A DNA stretch of 64,000 nucleotides from Cyclina sinensis (taxonomy: Eukaryota > Mollusca > Bivalvia > Venerida > Veneridae). Under the pieces are notes generated by a model. It worked only from the letters and a program-made list of their open reading frames with translations. It was not told the DNA's origin and searched no databases. A program made the position numbers and the translations under genes. The DNA lies in contig JAAONU010000004.1 in the NCBI GenBank assembly GCA_012932295.1, positions 8,069,030 through 8,133,029 on the forward strand, given 5' to 3'. The first letter of the stretch is position 1. Each line of letters opens with the position of its first letter. Of this stretch, positions 10,701 through 20,370 are shown piece by piece.

Positions 10701-12110
10701 TTATGTGAAGTTAATACCAATATGTGTTCCTTTGCAGCTCACATATCTACAAAGAGTGACTTTTTTTTTTCCAATCATTATACGTATGTCAAAACATGTA
10801 TAGATTTTGACAGCATGAAAAAGCATTATAAATATGTAGATGTATAAAAGGAAGACAAACTCTGTAATTATTACACATGACATTTAGTCAAACTGATCAG
10901 TGGCTTCTTCAGATGTAACTGTTGTAATGTCAGCAGAACAAAAGATATCTAAAAAAAATGTTACCATTTGGCATACCACTTGTGTACTGAAAAAAAAATA
11001 AACAACAGAGAAAATTTGAAATTATTTCTATATAAATTTGGTTACTTGCAGATGGGATGATCAGAGAATGCGAGATGAGATTATGAAAGAGAGAGTGCGT
11101 CAGCGACAAGAATTTCGTCACAAATCCCGCAAACCTGAAGACCCCGTAGAATCCTTTTATCCATGCTTAGATGATAGTAAGTCTAGTTGATGTTCTGACC
11201 ATTACCTCCCTGGATTTTAGAAATGGACATAACCAGGCTTTTTATCTAGATAGTACAATTTCCTGGTAAAAGTAGTACAATTGCCTGGTAAAAGTAGTAC
11301 AATTGCCTGGTAAAAGTAGTACAATTGCCTGGTAAAAGTAGCACTTGAGAGATGTGTGCCATTAGGTTTAGGTAGCTAGTGTCTTGATAACAATTTTCTT
11401 TTTATAAACAAGCAAGGCTGTAAGTGAATAATTAACATTTGACATACAGTTTTTGGATATTATAAAAATCTAGAATTGTGTGAACAAGTTGTCACTAACT
11501 CTTGTTTTCTTTTTGTTTTAGTTACTCATATAGAAGTTCTTGACAAGATCCCAGTCACAGCATTTGGACAGGCTATACCATATACAAAGTCTGAGTAAGT
11601 TTTCTTCATAAATACTGTTCAAATTGTGTCCATATGGTTGTAAATTGATTCGTCTTTGGTGTTGTACTATTTGACAGGCACTTACTGATCATAATGGGAA
11701 AAGTGAAAAAATCCTGCATAATTACACTGTTTGGTTTAGCTGAATTATAAGAGGTTAATGATGAGTATTGAACCTTAGTCATTTGGATCATTTTGGTAGC
11801 AAATATAAGTTTAATTTTAGAATTTAATACTTTTAAGAATTATATCTTGTAAATGTACATGGGTGCAGTTATAGTTAAATTTGATTTACTGTTTCCTTGA
11901 AGATTACCATTAAGGTTAAAACATAGTTGCTTTAACACTTGCTTAAGATGACAAATTTATTTAAATCTTTTAGGCTTTAATAAAGATGTAATGATTAAAC
12001 ATGGCCAACTTTGTATGTTTTTCAGATCATTTTCATTACCATGGAGTCCAAAACAGACCACACCTAGCTCAGCATCCCACCGTCATAGACACAAGAAAAA
12101 TACAGACTAG
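1374..12110 (+). CDS. MSL1: MSL1 homologue, scaffold of the MSL histone acetyltransferase complex (8 coding exons, 416 aa)
   Basis: Coding exons are 1374-1772, 7753-7916, 8667-8941, 9537-9598, 10512-10579, 11052-11176, 11522-11594 and 12026-12110, and all phases fit. The start is the ATG at 1374; an in-frame TAA at 1344 closes the frame upstream. Residues about 97-155 are the conserved coiled coil (MDLIQQQQ, then RLQRMERRMALLRQK), which in known MSL1 dimerises and binds the MSL2 RING E3 ligase. The C-terminal 130 residues form the PEHE domain (VPSFRVK, MRRHQKPEIEEKRRKRWD, SFYP, VTAFGQAIP, LPW), which in known MSL1 binds MOF/KAT8 and MSL3. The middle is basic (HRKRK, a likely nuclear signal) and low-complexity. 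Human MSL1 is 614 aa; this one is shorter mainly because it lacks the long Pro/Ala-rich N-terminus. Odd features are a UIM-like helix at residues 38-53 and a KEN motif at 76-78. The identification is from recalled family sequence and is strong. Confidence 0.93.
1975..2061 (+). CDS. MSL1: Possible alternative first exon of MSL1
   Basis: An ATG opens 29 codons (MTEVLVPRKFRFGVRRYFFG and on) ending exactly at a GTAAAC donor in phase 0. That is the same phase as the exon 1 donor, so it could splice to exon 2 at 7753. The product would lack the UIM-like helix and the first half of the coiled coil. It rests on frame and phase compatibility only; no transcript evidence is available here. Confidence 0.4.
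2478..3240. mobile_element. 763-bp foldback DNA transposon with 120-bp inverted ends and 9-bp target duplication
   Basis: Ends 2478-2597 and 3121-3240 are near-perfect inverted repeats starting GGCAGTGGCTACG. Each arm also contains smaller palindromes built from GATTACGGAA and its complement. TTTTTATAA flanks both sides (2469-2477 and 3241-3249). Long TIRs with 9-bp duplications suggest a Mutator-like (MULE) non-autonomous element; the superfamily is inferred. It lies in MSL1 intron 1 and has no coding capacity. Confidence 0.85.
3479..5323. mobile_element. 1.85-kb non-autonomous element with GGCCAAAA inverted ends and TAA target duplication
   Basis: The left end GGCCAAAAAAAAATAAGAAT and the complement of the right end (GGCCAAAACAAAATAATATT) match, and both continue into GTGGTTCYGGTAAC. 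TAA flanks both sides (3476-3478 and 5324-5326). A 3-bp TAA target and GGCC termini fit the PIF/Harbinger group. No transposase frame is visible. It sits in MSL1 intron 1. Confidence 0.7.
5985..6064 (-). mobile_element. tRNA-derived SINE head (minus strand)
   Basis: On the minus strand an A-box-like TGGTCCAGGGGTAGAGC is followed about 30 nt later by a B box GGGTTCGAATAC. The anticodon stem does not pair well, so this is a SINE head or decayed tRNA rather than a functional tRNA gene. Confidence 0.6.
7753..7916 (+). CDS. MSL1: MSL1 coding exon 2
   Basis: Follows a TTCTTTCACAG acceptor. It encodes LQCRLQRMERRMALLRQKEE, the second half of the conserved coiled coil, then a Pro-rich linker. It ends in phase 2 at a GTAAGA donor. 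Confidence 0.93.
8667..8941 (+). CDS. MSL1: MSL1 coding exon 3
   Basis: Follows a TTTTTTGCAG acceptor. It encodes the Lys/Ser-rich linker with a basic cluster (HRKRK) and a YYVSYYEP segment that may correspond to the Tyr-rich stretch before PEHE in vertebrate MSL1. It ends in phase 1 at GTAAGT. Confidence 0.85.
9537..9598 (+). CDS. MSL1: MSL1 coding exon 4 (PEHE domain start)
   Basis: Encodes VEVPSFRVKTFTNLYVIEGT after a TTTGCAG acceptor. VPSFRVK corresponds to the VPSWR start of the vertebrate PEHE region. It ends in phase 0 at GTTAGT. Confidence 0.9.
9751..9963. mobile_element. 213-bp TTAA-flanked MITE
   Basis: TTAA lies at both ends, with imperfect inverted termini (CCCTTAACCTGCTGGAA left, CCCTGAACATCCTGAAA complement of right). 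The central hairpin shares GCCTGCACATCCGTGCAGTC with the MITE at 13308-13550. The TTAA target and CCC termini suggest a piggyBac-type non-autonomous element. It lies in MSL1 intron 4. Confidence 0.7.
10512..10579 (+). CDS. MSL1: MSL1 coding exon 5 (PEHE core)
   Basis: Encodes DHEDETFMRRHQKPEIEEKR plus RK. It matches the most conserved PEHE block (RHxKxExxEKRRKRWD). It ends in phase 2; the donor is the weaker GTTTGC. Confidence 0.93.
11052..11176 (+). CDS. MSL1: MSL1 coding exon 6 (PEHE)
   Basis: Encodes RWDDQRMRDEIMKERVRQRQ through VESFYPCLDD, the helical PEHE middle and the SFFP-like segment. It ends in phase 1 at GTAAGT. Confidence 0.93.
11253..11340. repeat. 22-bp tandem repeat, 4 copies
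   Basis: Four head-to-tail copies containing TACAATTGCCTGGTAAAAG lie in MSL1 intron 6. The first differs by one base (TTTCC for TTGCC), indicating recent amplification. Confidence 0.9.
11522..11594 (+). CDS. MSL1: MSL1 coding exon 7 (PEHE)
   Basis: Encodes ITHIEVLDKIPVTAFGQAIP and onward. PVTAFGQAIP matches PVVAFGRPLP of vertebrate MSL1. It ends in phase 2 at GTAAGT. Confidence 0.93.
12026..12110 (+). CDS. MSL1: MSL1 coding exon 8 and stop
   Basis: Encodes ESFSLPWSPK and a Ser/His/Lys-rich tail ending in TAG at 12108. FSLPW matches the FELPW that closes the PEHE domain. Confidence 0.9.
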
Positions 12111-12878
12111 GCTATGCGTATTGCATTGTTTCATTTCATACTTACATTTGTTATATATGAAAGTAATTTCACACTTATGTACTAGTTACAGAATTAAGCC
12201 TGTCTGTGTGATTGTAAGCCCTTTGACTATTTGAGAAATCTTTATAAGATACAACACATTTTATAGGGAGTGGTACTCTATATTTACAAGTGGAGAAGGT
12301 TTCTTCTTTGACAGTTAGGTTTTGAGGAGTAGGGGTATTACTGAAAATAATGGCAGCAGTAACAAATAATGTAAAAGTCTTACATATATAAATTGTTACA
12401 TATCATTATGTATATTTAGTTAGCTTCGATTAGTGATGTGTTCTGATGGTTTTTTTTCTATGATCTAAAAATGGATCTGTAAAAGTGATATTTTGTTGAA
12501 TCAGTATCCCCTTCTTAAAGTCTGTACGCTTAATCTGACAGTTGATGCATTGACTAGGTCTTGTAAACTTTTTCAACAAGGTTATCACTCAGAAAACATC
12601 AAGGAATCTTCCTTGCATGGCCTGAGTGGCTGGAAATATCAATTTGAAATAGATTCAGTGGCTTGTAGTAGGGAGTTTAGATGATGGTTAAGCAAAATAA
12701 TTTTGTGTGTGCTAAGGTTAAAACCTTATGCAACACATTTTTACCAAATGTCGAATAAACACTGATCCCAGATCTTGGAAGGAGTGTATTTGTTGTGCCA
12801 GAAAAAAATAACATTTCATAAATGTTGGTCTGAGTTGTAAATTCATTGTTTTGGTGTATTGATAATTAATTTAGCTGT

Positions 12879-12942
12879 AGTTTGTACTAGAAATTACACC
12901 AGGAGTTTATAGTTTGTACTAGAAATTACACCAGGAGTTTAT
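12879..12942. repeat. 32-bp perfect tandem duplication
   Basis: Two adjacent identical 32-bp copies containing TTTGTACTAGAAATTACACC. Confidence 0.9.
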
Positions 12943-13307
12943 TATTTGACAAATTTTGTCCACATCACTTCAAAGTGTAACTGGACTATCAAAAAATGAC
13001 TGTAAAGGCATTCAAGGGGGATAACTACAGTGGCATCATATCGGATACTAGTGAGAGTAACACATCTTATTTTTTTTATACCTTGATCTTTTTTTTCAAA
13101 ATAATGTAAATGTTTATTCAGATTTGTGACTAAGACTTCCAGATCGTTTCCAGTTATATGATAATTGTTGAAAATTGAAACATTAACTGGGAGAAATCTG
13201 TATTTTAAGATTTTCTGTCAAGATTAGCATATATCTTCATCACATTCTGTGTATGAGGGAATTTGTTTTGAGTCTTAACACAGTTAAAGATTAAAGTTCA
13301 TAATTGT

Positions 13308-13550
13308 TTAACCCTTTACCACATGGTTAAGTGTTAAATCGCATATGCGACCATGGCAGATCCAGATCAGCCTGCACATCCGTGCAGTCTGATCTGGATC
13401 TCCACTGTTCGCTTTTCAGTCAGAAATACTTTTATGGATATAAAAGCGAACAGTGGAGATCCTGATCAGACTGCACGGATGTGCAGGCTGATCTGGATCT
13501 GCACTGGTCGCATATGCGTTAAAACACGTATCTATGGAGTAAAGGGTTAA
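13308..13550. mobile_element. 243-bp TTAA-flanked palindromic MITE
   Basis: TTAA lies at both ends, with CCCTTTAC termini inverted. Inner arms of about 75-80 bp (about 13340-13416 and 13441-13519) are nearly perfect complements, so the element folds into one long hairpin. It shares the GCCTGCACATCCGTGCAGTC core with the MITE at 9751-9963. The piggyBac-like assignment is inferred from target and termini. Confidence 0.8.
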
Positions 13551-14820
13551 AGTTGTAATATGCAGTGCATATTTGAATAATTACGAGAACTGTACAGTCC
13601 CTTTCTTCTTTGGAAATGTTAATCCTTTGGGCTTTTGTAAACACACTGACATTTTAGAGCATGGATAAGTGTTCCTTGACATTCTGGTAAAGAATAAAGA
13701 AATATTGATGTACAATATTTGACAGCACACACACTGGCTTTGATCTGAAATTTATCATTGTCATTAGTATTTCATTGTACAAACTTTCATATAATTTATA
13801 CTTGTTTTAAAAATGGCCAGGTTTACTAGAGAAGTAAATGAGAGAGAATTTTAAAGATATGTTCCTTTCCTCTGTTTTTTATTCTTCCTAGTTAAGAAAG
13901 AGTTGTATTACCTGACCGGGTTTTATTAACCAACTTTATGTTGTGTCTTGCTCAAAATAGGCTTGTGCTTCTTTTCGTCTTTGTTTCCGAGAGATATTTG
14001 TGCTGATTTAATGTATCCTTGTCTGCTGTTTTTTGTAAGTAAATGTAGAAATAACTTTTACAAGCAGAATCCAAAAACAGCGAGTAAAGGCAAGTTTTTC
14101 AATTTTAGTCCAAGTAGATTGCAGGAGTTATTCTACAGTGGCATTTGGAAATAAGTCGTGCATTATCCATTGGATAAGAAAAATGCTGTTATTTTAAAAG
14201 ATTTTGAAAGACAGATGAATAAACACATCAATTAAAGTATGAGTAGCCAATGATAACTGATTTTGCTAAATGGTTAGTAATATACATGTATCTTTATTGT
14301 ATATGTGTTAAACAGGTAAATTGACATGCATTTAATCTTTTTATTCAAATAAACGTCCACTTCCAGTGTATATAATATGTGTGTATTTTTTTTACTGATG
14401 AAAGTTGGTTATGAAGTAAATTCTGTTATTTTCTGGCATGGGAGTTAATTAAGCCCTCCCATACCATGGTTTTTTCCGCACTAGCAAAGAGCAAGAACGA
14501 TAACTCTAGCTTATCCCAGTTTACTAAAGCTGGTTGATCATTATTTATTGTTTCTATTTATAGTGTTTAACTAGTAAAAGTACACATCTTTACCTCCACC
14601 TGACCCACCCCACTGAAAAATTAAGTACAATCCTGTTTTGCCAATCTGTAGAAAGAAAATGGTTATTTTAGTTCGGATGTATAATTAGTGTGAATGTTTA
14701 ACAGAGTGTATAAGCTGTTTGTAATGTATTTCATGTGATTTGTATAGTTTTTTATATTTTGTGCATACCTGTCAGTTTTGTTGGTTTACAAAATGACAAT
14801 AAAGTTGTTGACTGTTCTTG

Positions 14821-15030
14821 ACATAGTTGTTAAATCATATACTCTATTCTGTTCTTTGAAAAGCTGAGGCTTTTTCGTCTTTCAAACTTCTTTAAGGAGT
14901 AGAAAGAACCCACTATGAAACGAGGGCTGTTTCAGAATAACCAAAACGGGTGTTAAAAAATATACTTTCTGTGTATGAAAATATTATGCTGCTAAAAAAA
15001 CGTGGGAAATCTTAACAGTAGGACATATTA
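14821..15030. other. Short intergenic stretch
   Basis: Nothing recognisable between the distal MSL1 polyadenylation signal and the next MITE. Confidence 0.5.
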
Positions 15031-15464
15031 AAGGGGCTGTGCTCCAGATGACAAAAAAAGAAAGTTTTCTTGTATTATAAATTTCTTGTAATATTTATGA
15101 CTAATGGTTAAAAAATAACTTACTGACAAAAAATAAGTCAAATAATTACATTATAAATTGATTTTTTTCCCTTTCAAAGAGCTATACCGTAACGCGACGG
15201 TATAACTATATCGAATAAGATTTAAAGTAAATATCTGTAATATCACATGCGGCGATGGTGGTGATAGTAAAAGTGTTGGAAATATTTTGTTAACATGAGA
15301 GTCCAGAGATCAAATCAGGCTGGGGCGAAAATATTTTTTTTATTCTATTTTGACTTTTATAATCAGTTTTGAAGTAAAATATTATGTTGTTATAATCTCA
15401 CGGCATTTAAATATATAATTTATGAAAAAAAAATGTTTATGTCAAATCTAGAGTACAGCCTCTT
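15031..15464. mobile_element. 434-bp TA-flanked MITE
   Basis: Inverted ends AAGGGGCTGTGCTCCAGAT and, complemented from the right, AAGAGGCTGTACTCTAGAT lie between TA dinucleotides (15029-15030 and 15465-15466). This fits a Tc1/mariner-type non-autonomous element. A small palindrome (CTATACCGT near 15182) lies inside. Confidence 0.7.
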
Positions 15465-15689
15465 TAACATAGGTGTTCAAATTTCATGACTGCTTATTCA
15501 GAAAAAGTATATCTCAGCTATTGATGAACTTTTGTGTTATAGCCATCGTATTGCCTATCATTTACCTCGTCATCCCTCTGGAGGCCACAAAGACATGAAA
15601 CCTTTATTAGGATAATTTCATGGATGATTTCGAGGTCAAAGTTGAAAATGTGTCAGGTTTAAAAAAAACGTCACCGGTTAAGATCAAAA

Positions 15690-18600
15690 GAAGATGTTAT
15701 GTGCAGGCCACATCAATGAAGATGTTATGTACAGGCCACATCAATGAAGATGTTATGTGCAGGTCACATCAATTAAGATGTTATGTACAGGCCACATCAA
15801 TGAAGATGTTATGTACAGGCCACATCAATGAAGATGATATGTACAGGCAATATCAATGCAGGCCACATCAATGAATATGTTATGTACAGGCCACATCAAT
15901 GAAGATGTTATGTATAAGCCACATCAATGAAGATGTTATGTACAGGCCACATCAATGAAGATGATATGTACAGGCAATATCAATGCAGGCCACATCAATG
16001 AATATGTTATGTACAGGCCACATCAATGAAGATGTTATGTGCAGGCCACATCAATGAAGATGTTATGTACAGGCAATATCAATGCAGGCCACATCAATGA
16101 ATATGTTATGTACAGGCCACATCAATGAAGATGTTATGTACAGGCCACATCAATAAATATGTTATGTACAAGCCACATCAATGAAGATGATATGTACAGG
16201 CCACATCAATGAATATGTTATGCACAGGCCACATCAATGAATATGTTATGTACAGGCCACATCAATGAATATGTTATGTACAGGCCACATCAATGAATAT
16301 GTTATGTACAGGCAACATCAATGAATATGTTATGTACAGGCCACATCAATGAAGATGTTATGTACAGGCCACATCAATGAAGATGTTATGTACAGGCCAC
16401 ATCAATGAAGATGATATGTACAGGCCACATCAATGAATATGTTATGTACAGGTCACATCAATAAAGATGTTATGTACAAGCCACATCAATGAAGATGTTA
16501 TGTACAGGCCACACCGATGAAGATGTTATGTACAGGCCACATCCATGAAGATGTTATGTACAGGTCACATCAATGAAGATGTTATGTACAGGCCACATCA
16601 ATGAATATGTTATGTGCAGGTCACATCAATGAAGATGTTATGTACAGGCCACATCAATGAATATGTTATGTGCAGGTCATATCAATGAATATGTTATGTA
16701 CAGGCCACATCAATTAAGATGTTATGTACAAGCCACATCAATGAAGATGTTATGTACAGGCCACACCGATGAAGATGTTATGTACAGGCCACATCCATGA
16801 AGATGTTATGTACAGGTCACATCAATGAAGATGTTATGTACAGGCCACATCAATGAATATGTTATGTGCAGGTCACATCAATGAAGATGTTATGTACAGG
16901 CCACATCAATGAATATGTTATGTGCAGGTCATATCAATGAAGATGTTATGTACAGGCCACATCAATGAAGATGTTATGTACAGGCCACATCAATGAAGAT
17001 GTTATGTGCAGGTCACATCAATGAAGATGTTATGTACAGGCCACATCAATGAATATGTTATGTACAGGCCACATCAATGCAGGCCACATCAATGAATATG
17101 TTCTGTACAGGCCACATCAATGAAGATATTATGTACAGGCCACATCAATGAAGATGTTATGTACAGGCCACATCAATGAATATGTTATGTGCAGGTCACA
17201 TCAATGAAGATGTTATGTACAGGCCACATCAATGCAGGCCACATCAATGAATATGTTATGTACAGGCCACATCAATGAAGATGTTATGTACAGGCCACAT
17301 CAATGCAGGCCACATCAATGAATATGTTATGTACAGGCCACATCAATGAAGATGTTATGTACAGGTCACTTCAATGAAGATGTTATGTACAGGCCACATC
17401 AATGAATATGTTATGTGCAGGTCACATCAATGAAGATGTTATGTACAGGCCACATCAATGCAGGCCACATCAATGAATATGTTATGTACAGGCCACATCA
17501 ATGAAGATGTTATGTACAGGCCACATCAATGCAGGCCACATCAATGAATATGTTATGTACAGGTCACATCAATGAAGATGTTATGTACAGGCCACATCAA
17601 TGCAGGCCACATCAATGAATATGTTATGTACAGGCCACATCAATGAAGATGTTATGTACAGGTCACTTCAATGAAAATGTTATGTACAAGCCACATCAAT
17701 TAATATGTTATGTACAGGCCACACCAATGAAGATGTTATGTACAGGCCACATCCATGAAGATGTTATGTACAGGCCACATCAATGAAGATGTTATGTACA
17801 GGCCACATCAATGAATATGTTTTGTGCAGGTCACATCAATGAAGATGTTATGCACAGGCCACATCAATGAAGATGTTATGTACAGGCCACATCAATGCAG
17901 GCCACATCATTGAATATGTTCTGTACAGGCCACATCAATGAAGATGTTATGTACAGGCCACATCCATGAAGATGTTATGTAAGGGCCACATCAATGAATA
18001 TGTTATGTACAGGCCACATCAATGAAGATGTTATGTGCAGGCCACATCAATAAAGATGATATGTACAGGCAATATCAATGCAGGCAACATCAATGAATAT
18101 GTTATGTACAGGCCACATCAATGAAGATGTTATGTGCAGGCCACATCAATGAAGATGTTATGTACAGGCAATATCAATGCAGGCCACATCAATGAATATG
18201 TTATGTACAGGCAACATCAATGAAGATGTTATGTACAGGCCACATCAATAAATATGTTATGTACAGGCCACATCAATGAAGATGATATGTACAGGCCACA
18301 TCAATGAATATGTTATGTACAGGCCACATCAATGAATATGTTATGTACAAGCCACATCAATGAATATGTTATGTACAGGCCACATCAATGAATATGTTAT
18401 GTACAGGCAATATCAATGAATATGTTATGTACAGGCCACATCAATGAATATGTTATGTACAGGCCACATCAATGAAGATGTTATGTACAGGCCACATCAA
18501 TGAAGATGATATGTACAGGCCACATCAATGAATATGTTATGTACAGGCCACATCAATGAATATGTTATGTACAAGCCACATCAATGAATATGTTATGTAC

Positions 18601-19219
18601 AGGCCACATCAATGAATATATTATGTACAGGCAATATCAATGAATATGTTATGTACAGGCCACATCAATGAATATGTTATGTACAGGCCACATCAATGAA
18701 GATGTTATGTACAGGCCACATCAATGAAGATGATATGTACAGGCCACATCAATGAATATGTTATGTACAGGCCACGTCAATGAAGATGTTATGTACAAGC
18801 CACATCAATTAAAATGTTATGTACAGGCCACACCAATGAAGATGTTATGTACAGGCCATATCAATGAATATGTTATGTACAGGTCACATCAATGAAGATG
18901 TTATGTACAGGCCACATCAATGAAGATGTTATGTACAGGCCACATCAATACAGGCCACATCAATGAATATGTTATGTACAGGCCACATCAATACAGGCCA
19001 CATCAATGAATATGTTATGTACAGGCCACATCAATACAGGCCACATCAATGAAGATGTTATGTACAGGCCACAACAATGAAGATGATATGTACAAGCCAC
19101 ATCAATGAATATGTTATGTACAGGCCACATCAATATGTTATGTACAGGTCACATCAATGAAGATGTTATGTACAAGCCACATGAATGAAGATGATATGTA
19201 CAAGCCACATCAATGAAGA
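15690..19219. repeat. 28-bp minisatellite array, over 100 copies
   Basis: A head-to-tail array of a 28-bp unit with core GTTATGTACAGGCCACATCA. Common variants are GAAGATG/GAATATG, ACAGG/GCAGG/ACAAG and GGCCACATC/GGCAATATC. A recurrent 15-bp short unit lacks the GTTATGTA half. Duplicated blocks 252 bp (9 units) and 224 bp (8 units) apart can be read. It lies between MSL1 and the SLC23 gene. Open frames through it are trivial. Confidence 0.97.
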
Positions 19220-20180
19220 GATGACCATGAAACTTGTGTGTAACGATTTTCTGATGATTTTATCCAGTTCATAATTATTCCATTTGGATCAGCTTCTATA
19301 GCACTACCACCCTCAAGAATACTGCTTGAAAAGGTCACAATGGCATGAAAAATCTTCAAAATTTATTTGGGGGGAAAACTATGGATGTTCTTTAAGCAAT
19401 GCAATGCGTCAATGACCCTTGCCGTTCATTTTCTCACATTGCTGTAGATGTGATTTGGCCTCAGCTTGCAGACTAACAAAATATTTTACGTAAGTTAGAG
19501 CTTGTCGGTTTCTTCTCACTCAAGTGAATTTAACTGGCTTTAATGACGTCACGCGTTTATCATCGCTTTTTCACCCAATTAACAAAACAGGATGTTCTGA
19601 ATAACCCGACTGTGACCTCATGCCATTAAAAGTGATATATGCTCCGAAATCTTCAATGTCATAAATGTTCCCCCCTCATCCTCACCCAACCACACACAAA
19701 ATGTGCGTGTTTTCAAATTGCATGCTATTATTAGCCACCTTTGCGCGACTGTACTGTATTCCCAATCCATTTCAAATTATTATTATTTTTTTTTTTGCAA
19801 TCAATTTTAATGAATGTTCTGTACGTTTAATGTCGCTTTATACTAGTATTTATATTCTAGCTATGAAATAGTTTCAAGATTACTGAGTTTTATCATGAAG
19901 AACGGATAAACGGATCGATCAAGTTCTTACAATTAATCTCCTACACCGTCTCTTGTTTTGTTGTTTACTAGAATAGTTCGTGTTTACATCCAGGTGACGA
20001 GAACAGGCATAGTTACAAAATAACGTCTTTTAAATAAATAGGAGTGGTAAAATATGATATAGCCAGTCGATGTACTCAAGTTTACACCCTTAGGATGTGT
20101 GACAACTCAAGCGCGTTTTCTGCCCATTGTCCCGTAGAAGGTTTTAAAGTCATGCGCCGAAGAATGTAAACCAACTCAGT
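19220..20180. other. Upstream region of the SLC23 gene
   Basis: No coding exon was recognised. It includes a perfect CRE-like palindrome at 19544-19551 and runs to the proposed core promoter. Confidence 0.5.
19544..19551. promoter_or_regulatory. CRE-like TGACGTCA
   Basis: A perfect CREB/ATF palindrome about 690 bp upstream of the SLC23 ATG. Function is inferred from motif only. Confidence 0.35.
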
Positions 20181-20182
20181 GA

Positions 20183-20189
20183 TATAAAT
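20183..20189 (+). promoter_or_regulatory. TATA-like element upstream of the SLC23 gene
   Basis: TATAAAT lies 50 bp before the ATG at 20233, which would give a short 5' UTR. Position is the only support. Confidence 0.3.
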
Positions 20190-20232
20190 TAGATTTTGTA
20201 GAGTTAACTGAACTTTTACGGATAAAGAAAAA

Positions 20233-20370
20233 ATGGCAAAAGTAGATTTTACGGAGGGACACAATGACGTTGCAGACGACACTGACAACAGACGGAATGG
20301 AGAAAGTGTTGTTTTGTATAGTGTGGAAGACAGACCACCTTGGTACCTTTGCCTGCTGCTCGGATTTCAG
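20233..20370 (+). CDS. SLC23 coding exon 1
   Basis: 46 codons from ATG to LLLGFQ, phase 0, GTATAT donor. It holds the hydrophilic N-terminus and the start of TM1 ([13 protein letters not shown]). Confidence 0.9.

Larger units (their letters stand above)
12111..14820 (+). other. MSL1 3' region with polyadenylation signals
   Basis: No further coding sequence is seen. AATAAA occurs at 12754-12759 and at 14798-14803, so the 3' UTR could be about 0.7 or 2.7 kb. The longer form would include the hairpin MITE at 13308-13550. A 32-bp sequence is tandemly duplicated at 12879-12942. Confidence 0.5.

Noticed and set aside
15620..15874. 84-codon frame at the start of the 28-bp array
   Set aside because: Most of it is the array itself; 28 is not divisible by 3 so the frame soon closes.
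15690..19219. CRISPR-like array
   Set aside because: Units are contiguous with no unique spacers, and the context is a eukaryotic genome with introns.
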